NCBI GenBank assembly: GCA_009193035.1
Contig: SWDT01000793.1
Location: forward strand, 1 to 57,687
Length of the DNA stretch: 57,687 nt
From: Halicephalobus mephisto
Taxonomy: Eukaryota; Nematoda; Chromadorea; Rhabditida; Panagrolaimidae
Direction of reading: 5' to 3'
Shown: positions 33,919 through 43,707 of the stretch, one piece after another
Numbering within the stretch: the first letter of the stretch is position 1
Layout: each line of letters begins with the position of its first letter
Notes under the pieces: model-generated
The model's input: only the letters and a program-made list of their open reading frames with translations
Told to the model about the DNA's origin: nothing
Database searches by the model: none
Program-made: the position numbers and the translations under genes

Positions 33919-34526
33919 ACACAAAAAAGTAATTTTTAGTACAGTAAGAAATAAAAACCGTCACTATTTTTTAAATTTTCGTCACAAATTTTAAATATCC
34001 ACGAAAAATAACGATTTTGTTACTTTTCACAATTGTTACAAAGTTAAAAGTTACTTTTTTTGCGTATTAGATCTGCTTTTGGATAGTGACTGGAAAGCCC
34101 TGGTTTGAGTTCGGAATAGACACTATCCAAAATATTTACACAAAAAAGTAATTTTTAGTATAATAAGAATAAAAATTATCATTATTGTTTTAATTTTTGT
34201 CACAAATTTTAAATATCCACGAAAAAAGACGATTTTGTTATATTTTGTTACTTTTCGCGATTGTTACAAAGTTAAAAATTACTTTTTTTGCGTATTAGAT
34301 CTGCTTTTGGATAGTGACTAGAAAGCCCTGGTTTGAGTTCCAAATAGACACTATCCAAAATCTCTACACAAACAAATAATTTTTAGTACAGAAAAAAAAT
34401 AAAAATTACCATTATTGTTTTAATTTTCGTCACAAATTTTAAATATCCACGAAAAAAGACGATTTTGTTACATTTTTGTTACTTTTCGCGATTGTTACAA
34501 AGTTAAAAATTACTTTTTTGTGTATA
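33919..34526. mobile_element. Three tandem MITE-like units with shared terminal inverted repeat
   Basis: Units at about 33919-34066, 34137-34297 and 34374-34526 each begin ACACAAAAAAGTAATTTTTA (or close) and end with its inverse (TTACTTTTTTGTGTA). The core is TTTTCGTCACAAATTTTAAA and TATCCACGAAAAAAGACGAT. Linkers of about 70 bp contain TTTGGATAGTGACT and its inverse-like partner GACACTATCCAAAA. No coding capacity. The block ends only about 10 bp before the ceramide kinase stop codon. Confidence 0.7.
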
Positions 34527-34534
34527 AAGTGGAA

Positions 34535-36669
34535 TTAACTGATGTAAACAAGATTGGAGATTTTTTTTTCCGAAGAACAACAATAACATTTTTTGTATCT
34601 GTGGTCGTCCAGATCGATTTCCCTGCCGAAGTAGTTTATGAGACTAGGATGGACCCTGAAGTGAAGGGCCTTGTCAGGGGGTTGGGGTAGGATCTCTCCA
34701 TCGAGGTTCCAGGCCCCTTGTTTGACATCTTCTGGATCCCGGCCTTCTTTCTCCGCCGTCACGAGGGCCCCAGGGGTGAAGCTCCAACGTTTCACTCTGT
34801 AGCAGTGAAGAGACCGTTCCAGTTTCATCATCTGAAAATTTCAACTTTTTATAAAAAATTTAAAATTTAAAAAAAACTTGACAATTATATAATTTCAACT
34901 TTTTATTAAAAAAAATAAAAAATAATTTAATTTCAACTTTTTATAAAAAATTTAAAATTTAAAAAAAAGTTGAAAATTATATAATTTCAACTTTTTAAAA
35001 AAATTTTAAAATTTAAAATTTAAAAACTGTTTAATTTTCCATAATTTTTTTTTAATTTTTATAAAATTCTAAAAACTTTCAATAATTTTTTTCAAAATTT
35101 CAGAATTCTACAGTAAGTTTCGAAAAGTTTTAGGAAATTTTAAAACTTCAGAAATCTTCAAACTTTTAAAATTCTAAAAATTTTTAATGATTTTTGCAAT
35201 TTTTTGAAGATTTCAGAATTCTACAGTAAGTTTTAAAAAGTTTTGAAAAGTTTAAGTTCAAAATTTGAGAAATCTTTATAGAATTTTTATTTTTAAAAAT
35301 AACTCACGTTTTTGCCTCCGTACATGGCGACTTTTCTGATGACGCCCAGATTCTGGCATCTGGAGACCTTCGGGACCAGAGCCAGGTCCATGGTTCCGTC
35401 CCCGATGGTGGTGTAGGGGGCGAGTCCGTAGGGTGTGAAGGGGGAAACGCAGGGGACGACGCAGCAGATGACATGGGTGAAGTCGGTTGTGAAATGATAA
35501 GGATAATTAGGATCAATTTTTTTTCCATCACAATATTCGCAAGGTTTTTTGCATTCAGGTAATTTAACTTTATTTTCAGAATCGGCTTCATGAAGACTAA
35601 AAGCGACTCTCCCGAAGTAAGTCGGATGTCGGATAGTCGTCCTCAGGGCGCTCCATTGATACCGTACTGGCCCCAGACAACGGTACCGCTCCGAATCGTG
35701 CAGCACGTCCCCCAGCCATCCGTAGGATATAGCGTTCGCGGATATCCTGAGGAGGTTGTTTCCTTCGTGTACGGTACAGACGTCTACAGAACACTTAGAC
35801 CCTACGGCAATGTGAATAGCAGCAGTAGGACAGTCATCCACACCATGAACGGACGACACAATAGAGTTCGCAGATCCGGCCCCGATGATCCCGAACCTGA
35901 TCGGAGGTCTCGCAAGGGACTCCACATTGATGTCTCTGATGTCTTTTTTGTTTTCTTCTTGTGTTCTAATGACCAAACTACACAGACATTCGTTAAAAAG
36001 TCCATCACCTCCGACAGAAACCACTCCGTCAATTTCGCTCAATTCCTCCTTCTGGAGCTCCTGGAGCACGTCGTAGGCGTGCTGAGCTCGTTCCGTCAAA
36101 ATCACTTTTTTTTTAATCTCGGTTAATCCAAGAACAGGTTCGACTTGTTTGTCGTAGATCTGCTTGGCTTTTCCTTTTCCGCCGTAGGGATTGATGAAAA
36201 TTAAAAGATTTTTTGGACGATATTCTGAATTTTTTAATGTTGTTTTTAATATTTCTTCCCATTTTTTTTTGTCATTTGTGGTCGAAAAAAGAACAACAGC
36301 TTCGCGGATTCTCCAAATGTAGATGTTTCTTTTTATTGCGTAATAAATATAAATAGCATTTGGAGCATCTGGATTCGGACCGTCTTCAGAAGGCACCGTC
36401 TTCGGAAGACCCCCACCCAACTTCACAGGACAACTTCTGATGGCGAGGATTTCCGAAAAATTAATCGACATTTGTTTCGTCGTCGGAGTGGAATCTGAAT
36501 TCAGAAGGACAAAATCCAGACGTTTGTCGGTAGAATCAAAGGCCAAACGATGAAACTTGTTGTCCGAAGACTTGACAATGGCACTGAGGACAGTGTGGAT
36601 CTCCGTCGTGCCCCCATTCTTCGAGTCCTGAGGGGAATTGAGCGGTTCTGTTTCGTCATGATTTGCCAT
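34535..36669 (-). CDS. cerk-1: Ceramide kinase
   Basis: Two exons, 36669-35308 and 34831-34535, join in phase 0 to 1659 nt (552 aa; human CERK is 537). Ceramide kinase phosphorylates ceramide with ATP to ceramide-1-phosphate at internal membranes. An N-terminal region corresponding to the PH domain covers about residues 25-145. The diacylglycerol-kinase-like catalytic domain follows, with INPYGGKGKAK (159-169), the nucleotide-binding VSVGGDGLFNE (GGDG 220-223), GDVLHDSERYR, the CERK-specific CxxxCxxC motif at 373-380 (PECKKPCEYC) and GDGTMDLALV. The second exon gives the C-terminal NLDGE segment that closes the sandwich domain. GIIGAGSANSIV carries GSAN where vertebrate enzymes have GSTD. A TTTTTAG ends one base before the ATG, consistent with a spliced-leader acceptor. 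Family is certain; the symbol follows the C. elegans gene. Confidence 0.93.
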
Positions 36670-36670
36670 T

Positions 36671-36681
36671 CTAAAAATTGA
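36671..36681 (-). promoter_or_regulatory. Probable spliced-leader trans-splice acceptor of ceramide kinase
   Basis: On the minus strand AATTTTTAG sits one base upstream of the start ATG with no upstream exon in sight, the usual arrangement for SL trans-splicing in nematodes. A 5' UTR intron is the alternative. Confidence 0.55.
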
Positions 36682-37550
36682 AAAATATTAAACATTTTTA
36701 CAAAGATTAAAAACATCAAAAACTTTTTTATAAAAATTGAAAAATATTAAACATTTTTACAAAAATTAAAAACATCAAAAACTTTTTTATAAAAATTAAA
36801 AAATATTTAATAAAAATTAAAAACATCAAAAACTTTTTTATAAAAATTAAAAAATATTAAACATTTTCAAAAAAATTAAAAACATTAAAAACTTTTTTAT
36901 AAAAATTGAAAAATATTAAACATTTTCATAAAAAATATAAAGTTTTTTAAAATTTTATAAAAATTAAAAAATATTAAACATTTTCATAAAAATTGAGAAA
37001 TATTTAATAAAAATATAAAGTTTTTTAAAATTTTCTTATAAAAATTAAAAACATCAAAAATTCTCTTATAAAATACTTAAAATCTTTTAAATTTCTGATT
37101 CTAGAAGATTTTAAAAACTTTTACTGAATTTTGGAACTTTCCAGAACCTTCCAGAAGATTCCCTAAGATTTCAGAGCCGTTTTAGAAGATTCTGAAATCT
37201 TTTAAAATATTTTAGAGAATTTCAGAAGCTTCTTTAAGATTTTCTAAGATTTCAGAGCTGTTTTAGAAAATTCTGTAATCTTTTAAAGTATTTTAGAGAA
37301 TTTCAGAAACTTCTTTAAGATTTTATAAGATATCAGAGCTGTTTTAGAAAATTCCAAAAAGTTCAAAAACCTTCCAGAAAATTTCCAAACTTTTCAGAGT
37401 CGTTTTATCAGATTCTGAAATTCTTTAGAATCTTCCAGAGTTCTAGAATACTCTAGAAACTTCCAGAAGCTTCTTCAAGATTCTCAAAATTTTCAGAATT
37501 GTTCCATTTTGATTTTGGAAGATTCTAAAATTTTTCACAATTTCAAAAAA
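36682..37550. repeat. Tandem and TTCTAGAA-type repeats upstream of ceramide kinase
   Basis: 36680-37080 is a tandem array of about 60 bp (AAAAATATTAAACATTTTTA and AAAACATCAAAAACTTTTTT). 37085-37550 is an array of AGATTTCAGAGCTGTTTTAG and TTCTAGAATACTCTAGAAAC type. Confidence 0.8.
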
Positions 37551-37825
37551 AAATCGTCAAATTATCAAACTTGAAACACGATTGGTATGTCGATAATTAA
37601 TTTGGTTTAATTGGAAGCCTAAACTAAGCCGAATAAAGCGAATCCTATTTTGACAGAAACAACGACGCGCAGACGGAGAGGAGTAAACAAAACCGAACAA
37701 TTCCAACTTGGCCTCAATTGATCGAAACTGGCTGCAGAAATATTTCCAAATATTGGACCGCAGTTTGATCACCTCAGTCACAGATAAAACTGGTAATCAA
37801 AGGAACCGCGGAGCTGTACGGAAGT
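37551..37825. other. Unique GC-richer patch
   Basis: Overlapping short open frames of 71-74 codons exist on both strands, but no start, splice or family evidence supports either. It could be the upstream control region of the ceramide kinase gene. Confidence 0.3.
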
Positions 37826-38140
37826 CGTTCCCCAGCGACACTTGCTCCCTCCCTATTTCGCAAGATTTACCTCATTTTTATATTAATTTTTTGATAACTA
37901 ATTTAACTCAATATCTTAGTTAAGAAAAAATCAACTTAAGAAGAAAGAATTTCGAAATCAGTGAGAATTGAAAAGAAGAAAAACAGGGAACAAACATCGC
38001 TGGGGAGCTCTACGACATTTATTCTCTCTCTATTTCGCAAGATTTACCTCATTTTTATATTAATTTTTTGATAACTAATTTAACTCAATATCTTAGTCAA
38101 GAAAAAATCAACTTAAAAAGAAAGAATTTCGAAATTATTT
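37826..38140 (+). repeat. Dispersed ~190 bp repeat, second locus
   Basis: About 1.7 copies of the unit seen at 31850-32440, same orientation, including CAGCGACACTTGCTCCCTC at the left edge and AACATCGCTGGGGAGCTCTA. Confidence 0.9.
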
Positions 38141-38700
38141 TAAACTACTCTTTTGAATTTAAATAATAAATTAATCCAAATAACAAAAAAGTATGTCATA
38201 TGAAATAGGAGGACAAAATACCTTCAGGGAATCAACTCGTGCTGATTTTGAAATTGTTTTAAAATTTAAATACCAAATTAATTTAAATATTAAAAAATAA
38301 ATTAAAAAAGTAAATCATATGAAATAGAGGGAGTAAATGGCCTCAGGGGATCAATTCACGTCGGTTTTTAAATTGCTTTAAATTAATTTTTTTTAAATTT
38401 AAATACCAAATTAATTTAAATATTAAAAAATAAAATAAAAAAGTAAATCATATGAAATAGAGGGAGTAAATGACCTCAGGGGATCAATTCACGTCGGTTT
38501 TTAAATTGCTTCAAATTAATTTTTTAAAATTTAAATATCAAATTAGTTTAAATATTAAAAAAAAGTAAATCATATGAAATAGAGGGAGTAAATGGCCTCA
38601 GGGGATCAACTCGTACCGATTTCAAAGTTCTTTCAAATTAAGTTTTTTTAAATTTAAATACCAAATTAATTTAAAAAATATAAAAAATTTCACGAAATAA
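38141..38700. repeat. Tandem repeat, ~120 bp unit, 4 copies
   Basis: Copies contain AAGTAAATCATATGAAATAG, GGGAGTAAATGGCCTCAGGG and GATCAATTCACGTCGGTTTT. Confidence 0.9.
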
Positions 38701-40530
38701 AGGGAGCAAATACTGTATAATTGAAAACAAAAAAAGTAATTTTCATTATAAAATTTAAAAAATAAAAAATAAACATTAAATTTTTTAAAAATCAAAGTAC
38801 TTTTAGAATTAATATTTTTAATTTTAAATATTTTTGTAAAAATTAAAAATAATTTTCTAAAAGTTTTAGAGTTTTCGATTTTCATTTTTAAAATATATTT
38901 TTGCAAAATTGATGATGAATATTTTTACGAAATTATCTCGACACGAATTTTCGGAATTTTTAAAAATTCCTGGAATTCATAATTTCGGACAAGTCCAAAA
39001 GTTCACATTCAATTATAAATCATTCAAAAAATTCGAAAAAATCAAAAAAATTATAAATTTTCTAAAAATTCAAAAAAAAAAATAAATTTTCAAAAAATCA
39101 AAAAAATTTAAAATTTTCTAAAATTCAAAAAAATCAAAAACATTTTAAAATTTCTAAAAATTCAAAAAAATTATAAATTTTCTAAAATTCAAAGAAATTT
39201 AAAATTTTCTAAAAATTCAAAAAAAAATAAATTTTCAAAAAATCAAAAAAATTTTAAAATTTCAAAAATTCGAAAAAATCAAAAAAATTTAAAATTTTCT
39301 AAAAATTCAAAAAAAAATAAATTTTCAAAAAATCAAAAAAATTTAAAATTTTCTAAAATTCAAAAACATCAAAAAAATTTTAAATTTTCAAAAATTCAAA
39401 AAAATTTTTAAATTTCTAAAAAATCAAAAAAAATTTTAAATTTGTGAAAATTCTAAAAATTTAAATTTGTAAAAGTTTTAAAAATTTTGAAAAAAAATCC
39501 AAAAAATTCAAAAAGTTTTAAAAAATCTAAAAAAAATTCAAAAATATTTAAAAATATTTTTTATAAAATAAAAATTTAAAAAATCAATATTGACTTTGAA
39601 AAATTTTCAACGACCTTGATGAAAATTAATCTCGAAATTTTTTCGGAAAAAGTAAATTATTCAATATTCAAGGACGAAAAGATACAATTTATATTTTTGA
39701 ATTGAAAACCAACATACGAATGACGTTAAACACGAAAACAATCCCATCGATTCAAATATTTGAATCAGTTGGGCGTCGACGGAAGCTCTATAGTCGTGAC
39801 CAGAGCTCTCGATTTTCCAACTTTGAATCACACTTTAAATCAAATTTTTGAATTAATTCGAAAATCAAGAGGTCAGAATTCAAGTCAAACAAATTCTATT
39901 TAAAAATCAAAAATTTTAAACTTAAATCGAACTAATTCAAAAATCGAAAATTTAAAACTTAAAACTTAAACTGAACTACTTTGAATTCAAAAATTGAAAA
40001 GTCAGAATTCGAACCGAACTAGTTCGATTCAAAAATCGAAAACTTTAAACTCAAATCGAACTAATTCTATTCGAAAACTTTAAACTTTAAACTTTAAACT
40101 TTAATCAAACTAATTCGATAATCGAAAATTTTAAACTTTAATCAAACTACTTTGAATTCAAAAATTGAAATTTCAGAATTCAAATCAAACTAATTCTATT
40201 CGAAAATCGAAAACTTTAAACTTTAATCAAACTAATTCAAAAATCGAAAACTTTAAACTCAAATCGAACTACTATGAATTCAAAAATTGAAAAGTCAGAA
40301 TTCAAATCAAACTAGTTCGATTCAAAAAATCGAAATATTCTAATTCGAAAATCGAAGAATCCGAATTTGAACAAAATTAGTTCGATTCTAAAATCTAACT
40401 TTCGAATTCGAAAATCAGAAATTTCGAAACTTGGCAGCTCTGGTCGTGATGACTGGACTCCCCACGAAGTTCGTACAATGTACAAACAAAATTGGACTAT
40501 GTTTGATCAGGGTCAATCGAGGGTAAAAAA
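38701..40530. repeat. AT-rich DNA with simple tandem repeats
   Basis: 39000-39560 is an A/T array of AAAAATTCAAAAAAATCA units. 39840-40430 is a roughly 60 bp array of AATCGAAAACTTTAAACTCA and AATTCAAATCAAACTAATTC. 39600-39830 is unique. No gene is seen. Confidence 0.7.
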
Positions 40531-40539
40531 TATAATCAA

Positions 40540-41575
40540 TTTTTTCAATTTTGGTCCCGCCAAGAAAAATAAAATCATTTTTAAATACTATTTTCAATAA
40601 TTTATAATTTTTAAATTAAAAAATAATTTTTCGTGTCAAGACCAAAAAAAATTTATTTTTATTTTAAAAGTAGGTATTTTTAAACAAAAATTAATCAATT
40701 TCTTCAATTTTGGTCCCGCCAAGAAAAATAAAATCATTTTTTAAACATTATTTTCGATAATTTATAATTTTTAAATTAAAAAATAAAAATATTTCAAATT
40801 TGATAAATATGAAAAAATTCAAAAAATAAAAAATAATTTTTCTTGTCAAGACCAAAAAAAATTTATTTTTATTTTAAAAGTAGGTATTTTTAAACAAAAA
40901 TTAATCAATTTCTTCAATTTTGGTCCCGCCAAGAAAAATAAAATCATTTTTAAATACTATTTTCGATAATTTATAATTTTTTAAATTTAAAAATAAAAAT
41001 CAAAAAAGTTAAAATTTAAAAAATTTCGTTTCGGGACCAAAATTAAGGAAATTAATTTTTATCATTTATCGAAATTTGCATAAATAAAGAAATTAAGTCT
41101 CTTAATTTTGGTCCTAACACGAAAAATAATTTTTTTTTATTTTTTAAATTTTTTTAAAAACAAAATTTATAAAAAAACTTGAAAAATATCCAAATTTCAG
41201 ATTTATTGGTCTTCGAAATGGAGTATTTCGTTGTGAGATTAAATATTTATCTAAATAAATTTTAAAAAATAAAGATTTTTAAAAAATTAAAAAACTTCAA
41301 AAATATTTAAATTTCAGATTTATTGGTCTTCGAAATGAAGTATTTCGTTGTGAGATTAAATATTTATCTAAATAAATTTTTAAAAATAAAAGATTTTAAA
41401 AAATAAAAGATTTTTAAAAAATTAAAAAACTTGAAAAATATTCAAATTTCAGATTTACTGGTCTTCGAAATGGAGTATTTCGTTGCGAAATTAAATATTT
41501 ATCTAAATAAATTTTAAAAAATAAAAGAGTTTTAAAAAATAAAAGATTTTTTAAAAATTAAAAAATAAACGAAAT
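40540..41575. repeat. Two tandem arrays containing the GGTCCCGCCA motif
   Basis: 40540-41050 has three copies (170-240 bp) with TTTTGGTCCCGCCAAGAAAA and TTTTTCGTGTCAAGACCAAA. 41190-41560 has three copies (~130 bp) with CAGATTTATTGGTCTTCGAA, ATGGAGTATTTCGTTGTGAG and AAATATTTATCTAAATAAAT. Confidence 0.9.
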
Positions 41576-41904
41576 TTTAAAATGAAACAACTTCGTCGGA
41601 GCAAACCCGAGCCAGTCATTTGGCATTTGGCCAAAATGACAACTGGCAATTCTGGCGTCATATATTAATTTAAAAATTATTTTTAAAATTTTTGTATACT
41701 GTATAATTATTAATTTAATATTTTTAAAATTAAAATTGCGATTTTGGGATTTATAAATTGATTAGAAAAAGTATGTTAGTGAACGACGGACGCACTGCGG
41801 ATTTTTGAATGGGAAAACCGGACAAACGCGTTCTGTTGTTTCACATCCAAGAATTTTCATCCTTCTCCACCGCGTTACGTGCTTGTTTTCATCAACAGAA
41901 ACAG

Positions 41905-42540
41905 CCCAACATTCCGCGCGGTCATCTGATGACGACATTGATTAAAAACTTCTTTTTTTACGTGATATGTGGATATTGATATATGGATTCTAACAGATTT
42001 CCTAATATTTTACATTTCTACACGTTTTATTGTCTTTTATCAGTAAAAATTCTCCAGACATTCCGCGCGGTCATCTGATGACGACATTGATTAAAAACTT
42101 CTTGTTTTACGTGATATGTGGATATTGATATATGGATTTTGGTTGATTTCCAGATATTTTACATTTTTTACACGTTTTATTATTTTTTATCAGTAAAAAT
42201 TCTCCAGACATTCCGCGCGGTCATCTGATGAAGACATTGATTAAAAACTTCTTGTTTCACGTGATATGTGGATATTCATATATGGATTCTAATAAATTTC
42301 CTGATGTTTTACATTTTTTACACGTTTTATTGTTTTTTATCAGTAAAAATTCCCCAGACATTCCGCGCGGTCATCTGATGACGACATTGATTAAAAACTT
42401 CTTGTTTTACGTGATATGTGGATATTTATATATGGATTCTAATAAATTTCTTAATATTTTACATTTTTGTCATGTCATATTCGTTTTTTATCATCAAGAA
42501 CAAAATTTCACGCTGTAGTCATCTGATCGTAACAATTGTT
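41905..42540. repeat. Tandem array just upstream of the OSER1-like gene, ~150 bp unit, 4-5 copies
   Basis: CATTCCGCGCGGTCATCTGA starts copies at 41910, 42059, 42209 and 42359, with a decayed fifth at about 42508. Other blocks are TTTACGTGATATGTGGATAT and TTTTTTATCAGTAAAAATTC. The array contains the most CpG-rich short motif of the area (CCGCGCGG) and ends about 225 bp before the start codon of the next gene. Confidence 0.93.
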
Positions 42541-42748
42541 AAAATATTTATTTTCTCCTTTATTGTATATAATTTCCGATGTATGAATTCCATTTTTCCT
42601 GTATATTCATCTTTCTCCACCGCGTTACATGGACATTTTTCATTCAAAAATTCCATATAATTGTCTAATTACAGTTGTTAAGTGATTTTTTGCATTTTTT
42701 CTGGTTTTTGATATATGAATTTCTTTTTTTTGTGATTTTTTGAGCTTT

Positions 42749-42759
42749 CTGATCTTCAG
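42749..42759 (+). promoter_or_regulatory. Probable spliced-leader trans-splice acceptor of the OSER1-like gene
   Basis: CTGATCTTCAG ends five bases before the start ATG at 42765, preceded by a T-rich run and no visible upstream exon. Confidence 0.5.
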
Positions 42760-42764
42760 GGCTA

Positions 42765-43482
42765 ATGAGTGGCACAGCGGCTCCGTGCGGATCCACCTCC
42801 GTCTCCACGATCGAAAGGACGATACCGCCTCCTACAGGTTTGGATCTGGCCCACAAACTCCAGAGATTGTCCATCGGGAGGTTAGAAACCGTCTGTCCGA
42901 AAATCCAGCCCAAAAGGACGACATCCGTGAAGGAGATTTCAAATTGTTCAGCGTCGTGTTCACATGATAAGTAAGTTTGATTTTTTAATGACTTTCATAT
43001 ATTAATTTTCCAGTCCCAGGTCCAAAAGGTTTCGTCCTTATAATAGTAGGAAAACCGACTCAAGGGAGTCCTTGTTGAAACCATCGGAGTCTTCAGCGAT
43101 ACGAAAAAAATCCACTAATCTTTTATCTGCGAAAACGGCATTGTCGATCCCAACCAACTTCCGGCCTCGAGCCAAATCCATCGGGGGAACGTCCCAGCTG
43201 CTCCAGGGCAGTTTTGGCCCCATTTGTCGGAAAATGGTCTCCACAAGAAGGCGGAAATCGTTTTCAACGTCCTCTACAAGTGAGAAAGACCGATTTCAGA
43301 GTGTTTCTGAATTTACGGAAATCATTCCTTCTGGAGTTAAGAAAGCATGTGGACAAGAAGCAAATTCTCCAGATCTTCCGATGGTTGAAACAGGAGAAGT
43401 GGAGGAATTAGCCGAGTATTTCGAGCATTTCGTGAATGTGAGACTGAAAATGAGTGCTCAAGCCGAAAGCATGTATGTCTGA
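42765..43482 (+). CDS. OSER1-like oxidative-stress-responsive serine-rich protein
   Basis: Two exons, 42765-42970 and 43014-43482, flank a 43 bp GTAAGT...CAG intron and join in frame to 675 nt (224 aa). The protein is basic and serine-rich, with no membrane segment. The family mark is the C-terminus: EVEELAEYFEHFV followed by LKMSAQAESMYV, matching the conserved end of vertebrate OSER1 (an acidic DL..Y helix, then KMSHMAEMMYT). A short FQSVSEF resembles FQSVSKL of human OSER1. OSER1 proteins are induced by oxidative stress and are reported as FOXO targets; their biochemical role is not established. The start is chosen because a TTCAG acceptor lies just upstream. The gene converges on trp-4 with 225 bp between the stop codons. 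Outside the C-terminal block similarity is low, so the call rests mostly on about 30 residues. Confidence 0.72.
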
Positions 43483-43635
43483 TTTCCCGTGAACTTTCCA
43501 TAGCTGCAATTCGTCCTAGTCCGGATTCGTGAATTTATCAATAAGCAGAGCTCACTTTAGAACCCCCATCGATGTTGTACATGAATGGAAGATTTATTAC
43601 TTTCAAGGTAATACCCGAGTATTTTCAAGTTTTGA

Positions 43636-43641
43636 TTTATT
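43636..43641 (-). other. Poly(A) signal of trp-4
   Basis: AATAAA on the minus strand, 66 bp beyond the trp-4 stop codon, inside the short gap between the two convergent genes. Confidence 0.5.
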
Positions 43642-43707
43642 TGTTTTTTGTTTTTACTTTGATAATGAAAAAATTAACCGGGAATTGAAAGACATGAAAC
43701 CAGTAGA

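Noticed and set aside
35590..36126. 178-codon + frame
   Set aside because: It is antisense to the well-supported ceramide kinase exon and has no family resemblance.
42228..42518. 96-codon + frame with repeated NFLFHVICGY segments
   Set aside because: It follows the 150 bp tandem array and has no support as a gene.
41905..42540. Regular ~150 bp repeats considered as a CRISPR array
   Set aside because: Repeats and spacers are alike from unit to unit and far too long; this is an ordinary tandem repeat in a eukaryotic genome.
42665..43244. Minus-strand frames of 82 and 68 codons
   Set aside because: They are antisense to the two exons of the OSER1-like gene, which has consistent splice sites and a conserved C-terminus.
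21744..43482. Idea that bre-4, ceramide kinase and OSER1 form a nematode operon
   Set aside because: Gaps are 6-10 kb and the strands differ; nematode operons have spacing of about 100 bp to 1-2 kb on one strand.
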